This document shows, piece by piece, positions 13,558 to 16,928 of a stretch of DNA of 16,928 nt; position 1 is the stretch's first letter; every line of letters starts with the position of its first letter. This DNA is from OCS116 cluster bacterium (GTDB taxonomy: Bacteria; Pseudomonadota; Alphaproteobacteria; Rhizobiales; OSC116): the NCBI GenBank assembly GCA_002402005.2, contig NVUS02000089.1, positions 1 to 16,928 of the forward strand, in the 5' to 3' direction. The notes beneath the pieces were generated by a model. The model was given only the letters and a program-made list of their open reading frames with translations, ran no database searches and had not been told where the DNA came from. The translations under genes were made by a program, and so were the position numbers.

Positions 13558-14529
13558 CTATTGACTTACGCCAATAAATTTACGTTTGAAATCGTTAATT
13601 CTGCGCACCAAATCGCCGCCATTCAATATGCCGACGAGCAGTAAAACACCGCCCATCGCAATGTCATGCACAAAAGGTTCAACGCCAATGGCTGTTAAGC
13701 CAGATTGAAGCACACAAATTACCAGCACACCCCCGGCAATGCCAATCGGATGCCCATTGCCACCGCCTAAGGAAACGCCACCAATAATGGCTGCAGCAGC
13801 AGCAGGCACAAGTATATTAGATAAAGCAACAGGAGACGCAGCTGCTAAGCTGTAGCTAAGCAACGCGCCACCCAGCGCGCTAAATACACCCGAAATTATA
13901 AAAATACCAATGACAATGGCTTCAACCCGTACGCCCGCGATTGAAGCCGCTTTAGGGTTGCTACCACTCGCCAGAATATCTCTGCCGTAACGTGTCCAAG
14001 AAATTAAAATGGAGGCAATAAAAAAGATAAATAATGCGCTCAAAAATCTAATCGATACAAAGTCAGAATGCGGCTTGTCAATATATGCCGAAATGTCAAA
14101 CCGTGCATATCCAAGCTCTTGGTTACCCGTAAGCACATAAGCCAAGCCAATAAGAGTTAGCAATCCACCCAGTGTGACACCAATGGAACTGAGTTTTAGC
14201 TTGACAATGATTGTGCCTTGAACGGCACCCGAAACCAAACCCAAACACATAGCCGCTGCAATGCCAAATAACGGGCTTTCTGCGCCCAAAAGAACTGCAA
14301 CACAGCCGGCCAATCCCATAACCCCTGCGACAGATATATCAAAATGCCGAACAATCATCGTCATGCCAAGTGCCAATGAAACCGGGCCTAGTGTCGCAAA
14401 TTGCTGAAATACACTAAATAACGTAGATGCCGTAAATACCCGCTCACCACCCAAAATACCAATCAATATAATGATGAAAACAAGCAAAATGAAAGGATGC
14501 GCAGCTCTATTTTTAAGAATTTTATCCAT
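13558..14529 (-). CDS. CUT2-type ABC sugar/polyol importer permease (second of two)
   Basis: 323 residues, mostly hydrophobic, with eight to ten membrane segments, as in RbsC/LsrD/YjfF-type permeases. Family marks: 'LALGMTMIVRHFDISVAGVMGLAG' (the 'GGiDLSVG' element, here 'RHFDISVA'), 'LASGSNPKAASIAGV' (the cytoplasmic coupling loop that meets the ATPase) and 'IIGGVSLGGGNGHPIG'. The ATG at 14529 starts 2 bp after the stop of the first permease, with AAGGA about 9 bases upstream inside that gene's end, so translation is coupled. The two different permeases probably form a heterodimer, as in LsrC-LsrD. The short basic C-terminus is cytoplasmic. The substrate is unknown. Confidence 0.9.
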   Translation of the reverse strand: MDKILKNRAAHPFILLVFIIILIGILGGERVFTASTLFSVFQQFATLGPVSLALGMTMIVRHFDISVAGVMGLAGCVAVLLGAESPLFGIAAAMCLGLVSGAVQGTIIVKLKLSSIGVTLGGLLTLIGLAYVLTGNQELGYARFDISAYIDKPHSDFVSIRFLSALFIFFIASILISWTRYGRDILASGSNPKAASIAGVRVEAIVIGIFIISGVFSALGGALLSYSLAAASPVALSNILVPAAAAAIIGGVSLGGGNGHPIGIAGGVLVICVLQSGLTAIGVEPFVHDIAMGGVLLLVGILNGGDLVRRINDFKRKFIGVSQ

Positions 14530-14531
14530 AA

Positions 14532-15500
14532 CTACTTATCCTTCTTCCATTGCAACATAATAACCACGAGCACCACCACGCCCAACGCAAGCTGCTGTAT
14601 TTCGGTGCTGAACCCCCGAAGAACCAGCACAGCCTGAAAAATCGCAATCAGCAAAGTCCCCAATAATGTGTGCAAAACCGAGCCTTTACCACCCTGAATC
14701 AGGGTGCCGCCAACCAACACGGCGCTAATGGCACCAAATTCCAAGCCAATACCATGCTGTAAGTCGCCGCTGCTATAGCGTGATGCCATAAGAATGGCCG
14801 CAATGGCCGCAAATACGCCTGATAAAACATAAGCCCATACAATGGTTTTCCATGGCTCAAAACCAGCTGCCAAGGCTGCTTTTGAATTGCTACCTGTCAG
14901 GTAAATCCGTTTTCCAACCCGCGTATAGGTAAGAATAAGCTGTGCCACGATGACCGCCAAAACAAGCCCAATAAATGGCCCGGGTATTGGCCCTAAATTC
15001 TGTTTAAAAAACGCCGCTTCGCTGCCCTGAATATACAAGCCGCGCCCTTGGGTAAAATAAGTCATAATGCCGATAATAAGTGAATATCCAGCCATACTGA
15101 CAATGATCGGGTTTGCCCGAAAATACCCAATAATCCAGCCTTGGATGCCGTTAATGACAGCGCTAAATATAACGGTAGCCACCAATGCGGTGAAAAGACC
15201 ATAAGGCAGCAGTGCCACAAAGATAATGGTGGCGGCCGAAAGCCCTGCACCAATGCTGAACGACATTATATTGCCACTCAATGTGATGAATGTCATGCCC
15301 ACAGCCACACACTCCACAAATGACATGGTTGAGAGCAAAGACCTAATGCTTAAACTGCTCAAAAACCCCGGTGTGGTCAGTGCAAATGCGAGTAACGAGA
15401 TGATGACGGTGAGGCGTATTATATCCGCCACTTTAATTGACTTCATGAGATTAAAACTTTTTTGAGATGACTCTTTTTGTATTTCAAGATTTTGAGACAT
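14532..15500 (-). CDS. CUT2-type ABC sugar/polyol importer permease (first of two)
   Basis: 322 residues. After a polar, Ser/Gln-rich N-terminus of about 25 residues come membrane segments and the family elements 'GMTFITLSGNIMSFSIGAGLSAA' (a degenerate 'GGIDLSVG' element, with Asn-Ile-Met where Ile-Asp-Leu is usual), 'LTGSNSKAALAAGF' (coupling loop) and 'LVGGTLIQGGKGSVLHTLLGT'. The start ATG overlaps the ATPase stop by one base (TAATG) and GGAGG lies directly upstream, a textbook translational-coupling arrangement. It partners the second permease downstream. The degenerate element near the substrate path may reflect a non-sugar ligand (inference). Confidence 0.9.
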   Translation of the reverse strand: MSQNLEIQKESSQKSFNLMKSIKVADIIRLTVIISLLAFALTTPGFLSSLSIRSLLSTMSFVECVAVGMTFITLSGNIMSFSIGAGLSAATIIFVALLPYGLFTALVATVIFSAVINGIQGWIIGYFRANPIIVSMAGYSLIIGIMTYFTQGRGLYIQGSEAAFFKQNLGPIPGPFIGLVLAVIVAQLILTYTRVGKRIYLTGSNSKAALAAGFEPWKTIVWAYVLSGVFAAIAAILMASRYSSGDLQHGIGLEFGAISAVLVGGTLIQGGKGSVLHTLLGTLLIAIFQAVLVLRGFSTEIQQLALGVVVLVVIMLQWKKDK

Positions 15501-16928
15501 TATACCTCCGGATGTGTAACATCGGCGATGATGCCCTGCATCGTAACCGTGTCTGAATTATAGGTTTTGACGATTTGGCCTCTATACATGGTGATGATAA
15601 TGTCGCCCAAACCCAAAACTTCCGCAAAGTCGGTCGAGGAAATCAAGATGCCATAACCAAGGTCACAAAATTCCCGCATGAGTTTGTAAATTTCCGCTCT
15701 GGCGCCCACATCAATGCCCCGTGTGGGTTCAATCATCACGATCACTTTGGCGTTTGCATCATTCACATATCTACCAAAAGCGAGCTTTTGTTGGTTGCCA
15801 CCACTTAGCTCGTTGGCTATTGATTTTAAGCGGTCAACATTAACGCCAACACTTTGCGCCAATATCTTGGCTTTTCGTGTCTGGTCAGATGGGTTAATAA
15901 AGCCAATTTTTGATTTATTATTTAACCGCGTGGCAACAAGGTTCTCGGCAACGCTTAAATTCACAAATATACCTTCTTCGGCGCGGTCACCCGATACAAA
16001 TCGCACACCAGCTTTATAAGAAGCTTCCGGGCGACCAATCGGTATTTGTGTCTCAGCTATAGTTATTTGGCCGGTTGCGTCATCCACCAGACCACAAATT
16101 GATCTAACGATGCTTTCAATGCCCGAACCCACTTGCCCCGTAAGGCAAACAATCTGTCCCGCAGGTACAGATAATGAGACGTCCTCAAGAATATTCGGAA
16201 TGGAAAGGTTAGAAATCGAAAGCGCAGTGTCGCCAGTTGCAACATGATGTTCAGGAAACATTTCGCCTAAAGTTCGACCTAACATCAATTCAATCAGCGA
16301 TTTTCGATCAAGCTCTGATACAGCACAAGATTCCACAACCTTACCATTTCGCATAACAGTAACAGTGTCACAAATTTCAAAAACCTCACTAAGCCGATGG
16401 GTGATGTATAATATAGACCGTCCTTCTGCCTTCACAGCTTTCAACGCATTAAATATCAGCCTAATTTCACTATCAGAAAGCGTTGCCGTTGGCTCATCAA
16501 GAATTAAAACTTGGGTATCCCGGGTCAACATGCGCGCAATTTCGACAATCTGTCGCTCACCAGTGCTCAAGCTAGAAACCAGAGTATTGATGCCAATATA
16601 GCCAGCGCCCAAATTATTCAGCACCTCAATGGCTTTGGTTTTCATGTGCCAGCGTTTGTGAAAGAAAGGAACGTCAATAGTGCCCAACCATATATTGTCC
16701 AGCACACTTAAATCAGGGCATACGCTTAATTCTTGCGAAACCAAGTTAATTCCCATTTCCTGCGCGTCTCTTGGGTTGTGCAAATGTAATTTTTTGCCGT
16801 GCATTTCAATTGTGCCGTTGTCTGGCATCACAATCCCGGTCAGAATTTTTACTAGGGTGCTTTTACCAGCACCATTTTCACCACAAATTGCGCGTATCTC
16901 TCCGGGTTGCAATTCTATTGAAGCATTG
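15500..16928 (-). CDS. CUT2-type ABC importer ATPase (RbsA-like, two fused nucleotide-binding domains), start outside the window
   Basis: 475 residues are visible; the frame stays open to the right edge (first complete codon at 16925-16927), so roughly 20-30 N-terminal residues are missing. Numbered from the visible end, domain 1 has Walker A GENGAGKST (16-24), signature LSTGERQ (120-126), Walker B LILDEPTA (141-148) and the H-loop 'YITHRL'. Domain 2 has a degenerate Walker A GQVGSGIES (264-272), signature LSGGNQQK (374-381) and 'VIVMIEPTRGIDVG'. There the Walker B Asp is Ile (399) while the catalytic Glu (400) is kept. Degeneracy of the second Walker A is normal for this family; loss of the Walker B Asp is less usual. 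It energises uptake through the two permeases. A periplasmic binding protein is expected upstream, beyond the window. Confidence 0.93.
   Translation of the reverse strand, partial: NASIELQPGEIRAICGENGAGKSTLVKILTGIVMPDNGTIEMHGKKLHLHNPRDAQEMGINLVSQELSVCPDLSVLDNIWLGTIDVPFFHKRWHMKTKAIEVLNNLGAGYIGINTLVSSLSTGERQIVEIARMLTRDTQVLILDEPTATLSDSEIRLIFNALKAVKAEGRSILYITHRLSEVFEICDTVTVMRNGKVVESCAVSELDRKSLIELMLGRTLGEMFPEHHVATGDTALSISNLSIPNILEDVSLSVPAGQIVCLTGQVGSGIESIVRSICGLVDDATGQITIAETQIPIGRPEASYKAGVRFVSGDRAEEGIFVNLSVAENLVATRLNNKSKIGFINPSDQTRKAKILAQSVGVNVDRLKSIANELSGGNQQKLAFGRYVNDANAKVIVMIEPTRGIDVGARAEIYKLMREFCDLGYGILISSTDFAEVLGLGDIIITMYRGQIVKTYNSDTVTMQGIIADVTHPEV

Overview
The window looks like a catabolic accessory region of an AT-rich (around 40% G+C by eye), probably marine or aquatic Alphaproteobacterium. 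That placement is an inference from codon and base use, the TRAP transporter, the paralogous short-chain dehydrogenases (SDRs) and the HpsN-type dehydrogenase. No RNA gene, phage gene, insertion sequence or CRISPR array was seen. Eighteen protein genes can be supported. Two run off the window: an IclR regulator at the left edge and an ABC ATPase at the right edge.

Layout. (1) 1-1016, minus strand: a class II aldolase/decarboxylase-like enzyme, then the 5' end of an iclR-type regulator gene. (2) 1330-1698, minus: a small antibiotic-biosynthesis-monooxygenase (ABM) fold protein alone in long AT-rich spacers. (3) 2231-5982, minus: a likely operon gst-dctP-dctQ-dctM, a glutathione-transferase-like protein with a complete TRAP uptake system. 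It ends in tandem hairpins, and a strong hairpin lies between dctP and dctQ. (4) 6221-7988, plus: two SDRs in separate transcription-unit positions. (5) 8029-8622, minus: a TetR regulator, convergent with the second SDR and divergent from (6) 8813-11257, plus: an MhpA-like FAD hydroxylase followed by an SMP-30/gluconolactonase-like hydrolase. (7) 11341-16928, minus: a tightly packed CUT2-type ABC importer (ATPase, two permeases) followed by an HpsN-like dehydrogenase of the histidinol dehydrogenase family. After a terminator-like hairpin comes a third SDR.

How the genes may work together (inference). Units 1-6 look like one dispersed catabolic regulon. The TRAP system would import a small polar substrate, SDRs would oxidise or reduce it, the FAD enzyme would hydroxylate it, the SMP-30 protein would open a lactone, and the class II aldolase-like enzyme would decarboxylate or cleave it. 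The strongest evidence for shared control is a near-identical AT palindrome (ATAAAATATATTTTAT and variants) in the intergenic regions before gst, both plus-strand SDRs and the FAD hydroxylase gene, with a tetR gene in their midst. Unit 7 looks like a separate module for uptake and two-step oxidation of a polyol-like compound. The HpsN resemblance suggests 2,3-dihydroxypropane-1-sulfonate or a similar short diol. The true substrates cannot be read from the sequence.
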